Assembly (NCBI GenBank): GCA_905250885.1
Contig: CAJNOQ010001904.1
Coordinates: forward strand, 1 to 27,573
Direction: 5' to 3'
Origin: Didymodactylos carnosus
Taxonomy: Eukaryota; Rotifera; Eurotatoria; Philodinida; Philodinidae
DNA length: 27,573 nucleotides
Shown piece by piece: positions 8,085-18,147 of the stretch. Position 1 is the stretch's first letter, and each line of letters begins with the position of its first letter. The notes under the pieces were generated by a model. The model was not told the origin of the DNA, did not search any database, and saw nothing but the letters and a program-made list of their open reading frames with translations. A program made the position numbers and the translations under genes.

Positions 8085-9850
8085 TCACTATGAAAAATGA
8101 AAATTAAAAAGCCAAACTCTTCAATTCTCATTTTTCATCTTGCTATTCTTCTCTGAAAGGACAAATTCTGTCTATCGCTTTAGAGCTGCCAACGATGGGT
8201 CAACTTGAATTCTCTATTCAATATGCTGAATTTTTTGTCCGAAAATTAGCTAAAAAGTCTACAGTTGGTATTGATGGAATTCTCTCTTCTGGTGTTGCCA
8301 TTGTTTCAACTTATCTTCATTTTATTTTTATTTGTGAATGAATGATTTAACTTTCGTCCTAATCATTCTACTCTCGATGATTTGCTATTTTTATCTCGAA
8401 CTTCTGGTATGGTGTACCTTTTGATTTTTCGAAAGCTTTTCACTGTTTCTCATTCTTTTCTGTTGGAAAAACTGTCTCGTTGTAGTCTGAGTGCATGTGA
8501 ATGATTCTATCTCTTATCTTCTTCCTTCTCTGTTTCTGGTGTACCACAAAGTGGTGTGCTTGAGTAGAGGTGTTAGCCGATTACTTTACCAGCGGTGGCG
8601 AAAATTTCAAAAAAATATTTTCACCTCTGGCGGCGGCGTGAAATTTTTTTCTGAACCGTTCTTCTTGCACGTGCGAGACGAACGGAACAGCATTCATCAA
8701 TGTTGTATGTAAAATATTTTAGCGATAAATAACAATATAATGTTTATTCCTATCTTTTGCACATTACTCTAGCTGACGACAGAAAACAGTTATAATTTTA
8801 AATAAACCTTTTTCAAAGATTTCTAAAAGTTTTGACAAAGTTTCTGATTAGCGGCGGCGGCAAAAACTTTAAAAAAAATTTTCGCCAGCGACGCGGCTAA
8901 CACCTCAACATGCTTAAGTCTCTTTTATTCCTTATTTTTATTAACAACCTTCGTCCTATTTGTGAGATGCGTCTGTTTGCCGATGATGTTTTCCTAATTA
9001 TTCCTCTCTCTTCTAACTGCAAGACTTTTCTCATGTTCAAGTTTGTATTAATATAGTTTCATGGTGGTCTCTACTGATCTTATGTTTCTAAATGTTTTTA
9101 GCTTCCATTTTCTTTCAGTCTCTCTCCGCTTGTTTATAATCAATTATGTCTAAATAATATTCCTCTTTCTGTTGTTTCTTTTGTGCGTTGTCTCGGCGTT
9201 GTTGTTCTGCAGTGGAATGAATGAACCAGAGATATGGCTCTTACTTGTCGGTGCAAACTGGGAGCACTAAGTCGTGTCGCTGGATTGGCTCCATCAGAAG
9301 TTTGATGTCAAATTTATTTTTGTTCTATTCTTTCAAAATTTAACTATTGCCGTGCCCGTTAAGATAATTCATTTTCTACTGTTGTTCTGGACCTTGTAAA
9401 TGAATTTGCTGCTCCTGTTATTTCTCATAAATTTGACTATCGTGTTCCTATCTCTTGTTGCTCAATTATCTCCTTCAAATCTTTCTCAATACTTCAGACT
9501 TCAATTTTTTTTTAAATTTATCATCATCTCAGTCGTCTTTCTATTTTTTTTGTGGTTCAACATCCTCACTATCCTTCTTTACGGTGTCATCATTCCAAGT
9601 ATAATCGTATTCCTCTCGTGTTAACGGTTTCTCTTCTGAAGCAGTACATTCTTTCTTTTTTGGTCTACAAGTCAACTTTATACCTGTATTTCTATTTATT
9701 TTATACTTATTCGTTTTTATATAGTTTGTTTTTTTCGTTTTCTCTACTCTCTCAGTTAGCATCTTGTTTGTTTGACAGGGGTTATCGCATTACAGGTCGA
9801 ATATCTTTGATGATTTCTCACTTTACGTCAATAAATTCATTCATTCATAC
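8085..9850 (+). mobile_element. Dead non-LTR retrotransposon with reverse-transcriptase remnants
   Basis: Plus-strand translation in shifting frames gives reverse-transcriptase blocks in the usual order: KAKLFNSHFSSCYSSLKG (about 8105), KKSTVGIDGILSSG (about 8250), DFSKAF-like (about 8423), SVSGVPQSGVL (about 8535), LLFLIFINNL and FADD (RLFADDVFLIIPL, about 8922-9010, the catalytic Asp pair), then SFVRCLGVV (about 9180). Many stops and frameshifts make it non-functional. The 3' end is probably the attcattcattcat run near 9832-9849. The order of motifs fits Jockey/CR1-like elements; the clade is uncertain. It is interrupted by another element at 8565-8910. Confidence 0.75.
8565..8910. mobile_element. 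346-bp hAT-like MITE nested in the retrotransposon
   Basis: The ends TAGAGGTGTTAGCCG and, inverted, TGTTGAGGTGTTAGCCGCG bracket 346 bp. The element splits the VPQSGVL / LLFLIFINNL coding block of the reverse transcriptase exactly. The flanking 8 bp are tgcttgag (8557-8564) and tgcttaag (8911-8918), a target duplication with one difference. Subterminal parts share GCGGCGGC and gcgaaaattt motifs in inverted orientation. There is no coding capacity. Confidence 0.85.
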
Positions 9851-10387
9851 TAAAGTTTGTTTGAGCAACATTTTACAAAAAATATTTTAGTAGTAGCTTT
9901 CTACTACAATTCTGAAATTATTGTTTCACTTTGTAGCTAGATTTTTTATTGAGCTCAAAAGTTATAATTGATCTTTCTTAGAACGCTATAAAATAGGATA
10001 CCAAAACAGATCGTTTATATTTATCGGAAAAAGACTATAGCTTTTTTTAACGAATTACTAGGAATGATGTGCAAGGCTTCTCCTCTCTGAGGAAGCACAT
10101 ATGTTCTGAAAATCAACGTAAATACTGTCTAGAAAAGTAGTTGTAGTAAAAAAAACCTGTCTATTCCTTAAAAAACTCAAGCCGCTTTCCTGCTTGGATT
10201 TGACCATAAATCTTCCTTGAGTGTTGAAGAAATGCTGCACGGACTAATCAAATTTTTATTATTCAAATGTGACAGGCAGAATTTTGTGTTTAGTATTAGT
10301 CTGCTATTCTCTCCATGTTGTATATTGTGGGTTTTAGAATAGTATATAAAGTTGGATAGATTTTGTGAACTTCTTCATCATACAGTC
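9851..10387. other. No gene seen
   Basis: AT-rich spacer between the dead retrotransposon and the foldback element; nothing supportable. Confidence 0.5.
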
Positions 10388-10754
10388 GATAAGAAAGTAT
10401 GAAGTATAAAACTGCGGTAAACATTTTCTTTAAAAAATAACTCGAACAGTGTCAATATAAAACTAAGATTAGTTACAATATGTTTGACCTGTTTCTAGAT
10501 CATCATCAGCATAAATGAAATTGATGAAAACAATTTTATACCCAAAGAGAGGATTATACATATGAAATACCGATATTTAATAAGAGAATGAAAAAAAAGA
10601 TAAGTCAAAATTGTTTTCATCAATTTCATTTATGTCTGATGATGATCTAAGAGCAGATCAATAGTCTTGTAACTAATCTTAGTTTTATATTGACACTTCG
10701 AGTTATTTTTAAATAAAATATTTACCACAGTTTTATACTTCATACTTTCTTATC
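10388..10754. mobile_element. 367-bp foldback element, arms about 150 bp
   Basis: Left arm 10388-10537 (gataagaaagtatgaagtat onward) pairs with right arm 10607-10754 (ending catactttcttatc), with a 69-bp loop. Arm identity is high, with a few mismatches and small indels. The outermost TA could be a TA target duplication, as in mariner-type MITEs, but this cannot be separated from the repeat itself. Confidence 0.85.
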
Positions 10755-11439
10755 TTTTTTCAAGTGCTGTGCACCTTCGGGCTTTAAAATACAATCGGTA
10801 TTTTATGTACAACAAAACGTGAACATAATTTGAATCTATGTGATGACGAAAAAGAAAACTACTTGTTTGATTTTCTTTTAAAATAAATTTCTGTACTAGT
10901 TCTATATTTATTTTTCTATTTATAAATCATAGAAAATATTCACTTTTTCTGTTTCTTACCACTAGGCTCTATGCTTAATGTAATGAAATGTCTTGTTGCT
11001 TTATCATATTGAACTTGTATACCGAACGCTTGAATAAATTTATTCAAAATTATTCTTTTTCTATGAATAGAATATGATTCCTATGATTTAATTAGTTTTT
11101 TCCATCAGACATCTGATTTTTTTTTCATGAGGCAAAACAAAAAAAATTGTTGCTGGTTTTCTTTGCTTTTGTTTATTCCATTTATATTTTTTTGTTTATT
11201 AACCTCTAATATTTATACATCAACTAGTTATCTAAAGTGATGAGTCTGCAATATTGAATTTTTTTATTGTTTTTGAACAGCACTGATGACATATCTAATG
11301 TGCCCCGTTCTCTGCCTATTTTGTTGGCACTAAACTAAAACTTGATGTATGTATGTATGTATGTTGTTTAGGCAAAAGTAGAAATCGTGTAGAAAATTGA
11401 ATGCTTACTAGATTTAAATTCTCTTTTTCTATCATTTGT
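10755..11439. other. Upstream region of CCT5, no gene seen
   Basis: AT-rich; holds the (GTAT)n run and presumably the CCT5 promoter. No clear TATA or other core element that I would defend. Confidence 0.4.
11345..11364 (+). repeat. (GTAT)n microsatellite upstream of CCT5
   Basis: About five tandem copies of gtat/atgt, some 80 nt before the putative leader acceptor of CCT5. Confidence 0.8.
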
Positions 11440-11473
11440 AGACTCATTTTAAAATAGTCAGAAAACAAAACAG
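11440..11473 (+). promoter_or_regulatory. Short CCT5 leader preceded by a 3'-splice-like site (possible spliced-leader acceptor)
   Basis: A pyrimidine-rich run (ttctctttttctatcatttgtag) ends in AG at 11440-11441, 32 nt before the CCT5 ATG. It may be the 3' end of a 5'UTR intron or a trans-splicing acceptor; the sequence alone cannot decide. Confidence 0.45.
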
Positions 11474-13733
11474 ATGCCGTCCGTAGGTACATTAGCATTT
11501 GATGAATTTGGTCGTCCAGTTTTAATATTGAAAGGACAAGATACAAAAAAGCGTTTATTCGGTATTGAAGCACATAAAGTATGTCTACAATATCAAATTT
11601 ATTTTGAATTTTATTTTTTCATCTCTTACTTTAGTCTCATATATTGGCAAGTAAAGCTGTTTCGGATACATTAAAAACATCATTGGGACCTAGAGGTAAG
11701 TTTTCATATAGAAAATAAATTTGTTCTTCTTTTCATACATTTTAACATTTTAAGGTATGGACAAATGTATGGTTTCTCCCGATGGTGATATTACAATTAC
11801 AAATGATGGTGCAACAATATTGAGTATGATGGATGTCGATCATGAAATAGGAAAATTACTTGTTCAACTAGCAAAATCGCAAGATGATGAAATTGGTGAT
11901 GGAACGACGGGTGTTGTCGGTCAGTACTCTGGTTTTTTTCTCTTATGGAAATAAAATTATAATAATATATATTCACATCTTATTTTTTCCAGTTTTGGCT
12001 GGCGCTTTATTAGAACAAGCTGAAGCATTACTAGATAAAGGAATACATCCAATACGTATTGCTGATGGCTATGAATTAGCAGCTAAAATAGCCTTGGAAC
12101 ATTTAGACAAAATTGCTGAATCATATCCGTTAGATTTAAAAAACCTTGATCCATTAATCAACACAGCAATGACCACATTAGGTTCGAAAATGTAAGTATT
12201 AGTAAGATATTTTTTCTACCTCGGTGGTTTCTGAGTATTATTTTTTTTATTGTTGTTCTTGTTTAGTGTTAATCGTTGTCAACGTCAAATGGCTGAAATA
12301 GCTGTTAATGCAATCATGTGTGTTGCCGATATGGAACGTCTTGATGTTAATTTTGAATTGATTAAAGTTCAAGGAAAAGTTGGAGGAAAACTAGAAGATA
12401 CAACATTTGTCAAAGGTGTTGTTATTGATAAAACGTTTTCTCATCCACAAATGCCCAAAGTAATATAAATTTGTATTTGGTACTGAAAAGAGTAATGTCA
12501 ATATATCTTTACTTTTTAGGAAGTAAAAAATGCTAAAATTGCCATACTCACATGTCCATTTGAACCGCCAAAACCTAAAACCAAACACAAATTAGATGTA
12601 ACAAGTGTAGAAGATTATAAAAAATTACGTGAATATGAAAAACAAAAATTTGAAGAAATGGTCAAAATGGTAATGTGTACAAATCAGAATAATAATCTTT
12701 TCTTAAAACTTAACTTTCTTTCTCATTATGTAGGTAAAAGATTCTGGTGCAAATCTTGTTATTTGTCAATGGGGTTTTGATGATGAAGCTAATCATCTGT
12801 TACTTCAAAATGAACTTCCAGCCGTTCGTTGGGTTGGTGGACCAGAAATAGAACTGATCGCTATAGCCACTGGTGGTCGTATTGTACCACGTTTTCAAGA
12901 ATTAACAGCAGAAAAACTTGGTCACGCGGGTATCATACGTGAATTAAGCTTTGGAACAACTTCAGAGCACATGTTATGTATTGAAGAGTGTAAAAAATCA
13001 AACACTTGTACGATATTTGTTCGTGGTGGAAATAAAATGGTAGATTGATGAAGTCATTTAGATTTGATAAGATTTTTCATTGTATGTTTTTCTTAAGGTT
13101 GTGGAAGAAGCCAAACGTGCCTTGCATGATGCTTTATGTGTTGTTCGAAATTTGGTCCGTGATAATCGAATTGTTTATGGAGGTGGTGCTTGTGAGATCT
13201 CATGTGTAAGACGAAAAACAACTGATAACACGGGATCTTGATGATTTCTATTTCTTTTAGGCTGTTGCTGTTGCAAAAGCAGCTAATACGGTATGTAAAA
13301 TCAAGGTTTTTTTTCTTTTTGTGAAAAAATCAAAATCAAAATCCTACACATATTTTGTTTCATTCATTTAGATTCCAACAATTGAACAGTATGCTATTCG
13401 AGGATTTGCTGATGCGTTAGAAGCCATACCATTAGCATTAGCTGAAAATAGTGGCTACTCTCCAATTAAAACCGTTTCGGATGTTAAATCGCAACAAATA
13501 ACAGAAAACAATCCATATTTAGGCATCGATTGTTTGAATAGAGGAACTGCAGGTATGAACAAGATTCAGTATTGGTGACTATTTAACTATCTGTCTATAT
13601 TTTAGATATGAAAATTCAAAATGTTATTGAAACACTTATTGGTAAACGACAACAGATTAGTTTAGCAACACAACTTGTTCGTATGATTTTAAAAATCGAT
13701 GATATTCGTTTACCTGGAGAAGAAGAGGAATAA
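11474..13733 (+). CDS. CCT5: T-complex protein 1 subunit epsilon (CCT5), complete, 11 coding exons
   Basis: Subunit of the cytosolic eukaryotic chaperonin TRiC/CCT, which folds actin, tubulin and other clients with ATP. Coding exons: 11474-11578, 11635-11695, 11755-11919, 11993-12191, 12267-12459, 12520-12669, 12734-13039, 13098-13205, 13261-13290, 13372-13552, 13606-13733. All introns are GT-AG and the phases join without a stop to give 541 codons, the usual length for the epsilon subunit. All three TCP-1 signatures are visible: [19 protein letters not shown] and [11 protein letters not shown] (nucleotide-binding and hydrolysis motifs). The apical part runs from [18 protein letters not shown] onward, then the late GGGACEIS and the acidic C-terminus LPGEEEE. 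The N-terminus [14 protein letters not shown] and the [11 protein letters not shown] stretch identify epsilon rather than another paralogue. The start is the first ATG, 32 nt after a 3'-splice-like tttgtag. The ninth exon is only 30 nt. Nothing suggests decay. Confidence 0.97.
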
Positions 13734-13763
13734 GATTATTAGAACAATTTCTTTTGAGTTCAC

Positions 13764-13797
13764 GTGTGTTGTGTGTGTATGCGTGTGTGTGTGTGTA
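13764..13797 (+). repeat. GT-rich microsatellite in CCT5 3'UTR
   Basis: Imperfect (GT)n run, gtgtgttgtgtgtgtatgcg followed by more GT, between the CCT5 stop codon and its poly(A) signal. Confidence 0.8.
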
Positions 13798-13868
13798 GGC
13801 CGTTTACATGTTTTTGAATGTCTCTCTTTTCTATCGATCAAAGACCCGTGACACTTGTCTTTTTATAC

Positions 13869-13874
13869 AATAAA
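13869..13874 (+). terminator. CCT5 poly(A) signal AATAAA
   Basis: Canonical AATAAA about 135 nt after the CCT5 stop codon, followed by T/GT-rich sequence. It lies downstream of a GT-rich microsatellite in the 3'UTR. Confidence 0.65.
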
Positions 13875-14680
13875 AATCAGTCATAAAAAGTGTGTTGGCA
13901 CATAAGTGTTTTTTTTCTCTTACACTTCATTATACCAAGTTGTTACTGTTGTTGTTATTTCTCTTTTTCTACATGGAAATTTTTCAAAAAAATTTTCCGA
14001 CGTTTTTCCAGAAACGGCTTTCAATTGAATCATCAAGTTCAAAGACGAAATCCATATAGTCAATGATTATACGGCCGACTAGATATCCTTGCATAAGCAT
14101 CGATCGCCGAAAAAGAATTTCACTGTTAATTTCTTGATACGATCTTTTCAAGTGGAGTTTGGATAAAATTCACATTCGGCATGAAAAAATGTTTTCAAGA
14201 GATTTTCTGCTATAATAAATGTTAACTTCATCAATTCCATTTTATTATCATATTCTTATCTTCATATTTCGTCTTCTTGTCGTCATCTTTTTTGTTTTAG
14301 ATGTACGTATTCTTTTTGAGCAAGTCATTGACGAAATAAAACTTATTATAATAATTAAACCATTAATATTATTGATAGATTTATCAAGCGTTTGTCTTGC
14401 TGTTTAGCTATTGTTATAGATTACTGTTTGTTTAGAATCAATCGTTAATTTATAGAAGGAAATGTTCAACTATTTACAAGCAATGTTAAAAGGTTGAAGT
14501 TAAGGGCATCCGCCATTTCCAGTGAATGTAAGAATGGCTTATCATTGACCCATTATTTTTTCAGAATGAATAGATCTCGACGAGTTATGAAACAGTTCGA
14601 CTTCGAGCGCCTCTTCATTTTACTTCCGCTTACTTTCATTTTTATAGGAGTCAGTAGAGACAAAAACGGCTATTCCTCAT
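13875..14680. other. No gene seen between CCT5 and the large inverted repeat
   Basis: AT-rich intergenic sequence with no supportable exon. Confidence 0.5.
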
Positions 14681-15924
14681 GCCACGGTTTCGATCTGAAG
14701 GAGTTGACTAATACGGCTCAAACTTTTACCACAGATACAACACAACTAAAACTACGACACTTTGTTTTGGTTTTCGAAACTTCATCTTATTTTGGCCAAA
14801 ATATCAAAAATACGAAATAGTATGTAGAAATATTACAGTTTTCAACATACTAGATCTTTAAAATCGTTTTTTATCTAAGAAGGAAACAAGTTTTTTGAAA
14901 ACCAAAAATAATTGTCCTAGTTTTAGGTGTGTTGTAAGGTACCGAAAATTCAGCAGATTTTTATTTTTGCATTTTTTATCCGTGGTTGGATAGTGCGACT
15001 CACGCTGATTCAGAAAACATGTTTTTGGATATTTTAAAAATTATTTTCATGTTGAAAAATAGAAAATACTTGAAGAATCTAAATTTTCGAAAAACACTTC
15101 GGTTTCACAAACATTCAACTTCTTTTTTTTCGTTGTTCAAACATTTTGAGGCATTTTTTTCACATTCAGTATTAAAAACTGAGTATGCATCTGATGTTTG
15201 ATTCAGGTTGAAGTCAAAGATCTATGCAGTATGAACGTCTTGGACTCGCACTTTAAAAAGTTCATAAACACTTTTGTAAACCTATCTAGGTATTTTTGTG
15301 AAGAGATGAACCCAAAATGTTTACTTCATTAGAACCGCCATTAAACGAACTACAAAAGTATAAATCACTAATTTTTGTTTTGCTTCACCACTGAGAAAAT
15401 TCATTTTTCCTCATTCAGGAGCGAAAAAGTTGGAATTTTGTCTGTAATTCTCAATTATCATCAGAACTCAACTTTTATCCAATACAAATATCATATTCCT
15501 ATAATTAGATAAGTTTACAAAATTGTTTATGAACCTTTTATAGGACGAGTCTCAGATGTCCATACTGCATAGATCTTTGACTTCAACCTGAATCAAACAT
15601 CAGATGCATACTCAGTTTTTAATACTGAATGTGAAAAAAATGCCTCAAAATGTTTGAACAACGAAAAAAAAGAAGTTGAATGTTTGTGAAACCGAAGCTT
15701 TTTTCGAAAATTTAGACCCTTCAAGTATTTTCTATTTTTCAGCATGAAAATAATTTTTAAAAATATTAAAACACATGTTTTCTGAATCAGCGTGAGTTGC
15801 ACTATCCAGTCACGGATAAAAAATGCCAGAATAAAAACCTGCTGAATTTTCTAATTTCCGGCATCTTATCTGTGGTAAAATTTTGACCTTCATCGGTGAT
15901 CTCCTTCTAGTCAAAACCGTGGCA
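14681..15924. repeat. Large inverted repeat, about 1.24 kb overall
   Basis: The inner arms 14944-15291 and 15507-15851 are reverse complements over about 345 bp with scattered mismatches. Pairing resumes outside at 14681-14739 and 15865-15924 (ccacggttt...accacagata). The loop is about 215 bp. The open frames in the two arms are mirror copies of the same AT-rich sequence and are not convincing protein. It may be a foldback transposon; its outer ends are not clear. Confidence 0.85.
14738..14934. mobile_element. 197-bp MITE with TA target duplication inside the left arm
   Basis: The ends CAACACAACTAAAACTACGAC and, inverted, CAACACACCTAAAACTAGGAC are flanked by TA on both sides (14736-14737 and 14935-14936). 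The matching place in the right arm of the surrounding inverted repeat (15867-15868) has a single TA and no element: ccacagaTAagatgccgg against ccacagaTA-element-TAaggtaccg. The TA duplication points to Tc1/mariner-type mobilisation. No coding capacity. Confidence 0.9.
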
Positions 15925-18116
15925 CGGACAAGTTCATCGTAGAAAAAGTAGTTTTAAGAAAAATGCAAAATAAAAATACAAAAACTGATGAGACTTCCAG
16001 AAAACTCGGTGGGGGAATTTTAAAGAACTTTTAGAACGTCGGGAGTACTGTTCCATCCGAAAGAGGGATGTGAATAGCCTATAAATCAGTGAAAAACCAA
16101 AAATTGATTTTTTTTAAATTTTCAACTCACGTCCTTAAATTATATGTTTCCGCAAGTAAAAAGTATGAGTATACCCCAACGCAGTAAAATCTCACTTTAA
16201 ATGCGTGCACCAAAAAGCAATGTAACTGAGTGAAGCGCGAAATTATGAAAAGTCGAGAGTTTTTGACACTCTGAAATGCCATGTGATGCTTTAATCGCTG
16301 AAGCGACACTTGACGCAGTTGACGTGTCACTTGAGAGAGCTAAGTTTCTCGTAAAGTCGGTCCTTAGTCACTTGTTACCAATATTTTTTTCTCCTTCCCG
16401 TTACTCCCTCGTTCCTATTATACTCCTTTATGATTACTATATGTAATGACTTATGGATGTAAACTGTATAATTTTAGTTAAAAGTTTCATTCGTTTGAAT
16501 TAAGGATATCACCCGTTCATTTCGGGCATTGTTAGAAAATGTAGGGACTAATGTTTGATTGGGCTGATGGATACTTCAGATCCTGTTTCAGATTCTAAAT
16601 TTTTTTGTTTTTACATTCAACTTTCGGCGCGAGAAAATTTTGTAAAATCAAAGACGAGTTTTTAACGTTTTCAGTATTTTTTCGAATATTTCCAAAAGAA
16701 AACCGTATCTTTTGCAAAAAACTTTAGAATCTAAAATGGTATCTGAAGTATTGTTGTTAAAAATTTTCTCACGGTTGGCCCATTTTTTTCGAGAAGTTGT
16801 GGCGTAGAAATATCCAAAACATTCCTGGTAGATCTATGAATACCAATATGTCGATATTCTTTTCTGATTGTCAATCTCTGATAAAGATTCTATTTCGATT
16901 AAATATGGGTCCCCACAGTTTCCAACAACATCAGACAAGAGGAAGAATGTATTCTTAATTAGTCAGGATGTTACTAACAGTGTCATTTTTTGAACGGTTT
17001 TTTTACTATTAATCAATGTAATTTTAAATTTGGTTTATTTTTCAATCTTTTTTAGTTGAATTTTAATAAAAATGTTTGAAACATACACTTTCTCTTCTAT
17101 ACTTTTAACATTGTTTGAAATTGACAATGAATTTGTAACACAAATTCACGGAGAGGCAGAAAAAATTCTAAACTTTTTTCAGGAATATTATACATAATTT
17201 TGTGTTTAATTCGTAATAAATCACAACTTATACTTTTTGAATGATTGTTGAAAGTGATGAACAAGAACCAATTAAAGATGACCTGCAGGGGAATTAGTTT
17301 TAGATTTTATAGACTGAGTGGAGAATAGTTGAAACATACTGTATCCTAGTTTCGTAATCTTATTCAAGTGGTATATGGCCTTACAGTTTACATTTACTAG
17401 TTTGGTACTTTGTTTTATTTCTGTTTCTAACATTTATTCAATAGTGTAATTATCGTATAGCATGATTTATTCTTTGTAGTTATTGTGTCACTATTTAGTA
17501 TCAAAACAAATGATAAGAAGATAATTCTGCGTAATAGAACGGTCAATAGAAGTGCAAATAGTACAGATAATACTGTTTTGCACAATGAAAATATTGAAAT
17601 TTGTCGTTGTTAAACATATGTAATCAATAAGAAACTGATAATCTACAATCGCAAAGAATATGTTATATATGTATAATCGCCAGGCCACACATTGATTGAA
17701 AATGCTACAAACAATAAATGTCTGTGCATTGGTTGATTATTGCACATGAACATACTGTAGAATACATATAGAAAAGGAAACAAAGGCTAACTGTTCCTTC
17801 TTCTAAATATTCTTATCTGATTGTTTATCTGACTATGTCCATTTCAGACATCTCAATCGACTACTAATCGTCTACTAGTCTTCTAAAATCATTCAAAAAA
17901 TGAACTATAAACAGTTAGTTCCTTATGGTGTTTAACTACCAGGAAAAGAGAAAACAATGATTTCATAATGATAAATTGACCCCTATAAAAGCATTGACAA
18001 ATAATAAAAGTATTCATTCTTTTTGCATGATTTGTATGTCTATTTTCTTGTTATAGATTAATATTTTTCTTGTTTTATCTAGTAGTTTTCATGACTTAAT
18101 AGTTTGCATTTAATAT
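15925..18116. other. Long intergenic stretch before CHP1, no gene seen
   Basis: About 2.2 kb of AT-rich sequence. The only structure I can support is the short inverted pair at 16571-16751. It presumably includes the CHP1 promoter near its right end. Confidence 0.5.
16571..16751. repeat. Degenerate inverted repeat, arms of about 29 bp
   Basis: atacttcagatcctgtttca gattctaaa (16571-16599) pairs with tttagaatctaaaatggtat ctgaagtat (16723-16751) with about six mismatches. Possible old MITE ends. Confidence 0.5.
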
Positions 18117-18147
18117 AGAAAAGCCATCAAAAAAATAAAATAAAATA
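18117..18147 (+). promoter_or_regulatory. Short CHP1 leader after a 3'-splice-like AG
   Basis: An AG at 18117-18118 (gcatttaatatag) precedes the CHP1 ATG by 29 nt. The leader is A-rich with no in-frame upstream ATG. Possible 5'UTR intron end or trans-splice acceptor. Confidence 0.35.

Noticed and set aside
9400..9890. Phe/Leu-rich frames resembling small membrane proteins
   Set aside because: They lie in the T-rich 3' part of the dead retrotransposon and have no homology or splice context.
14986..15802. Two similar ~70-codon frames on opposite strands (14986-15201 and 15593-15802)
   Set aside because: They are the same sequence in the two arms of the inverted repeat and look like AT-rich translation, not a gene family.
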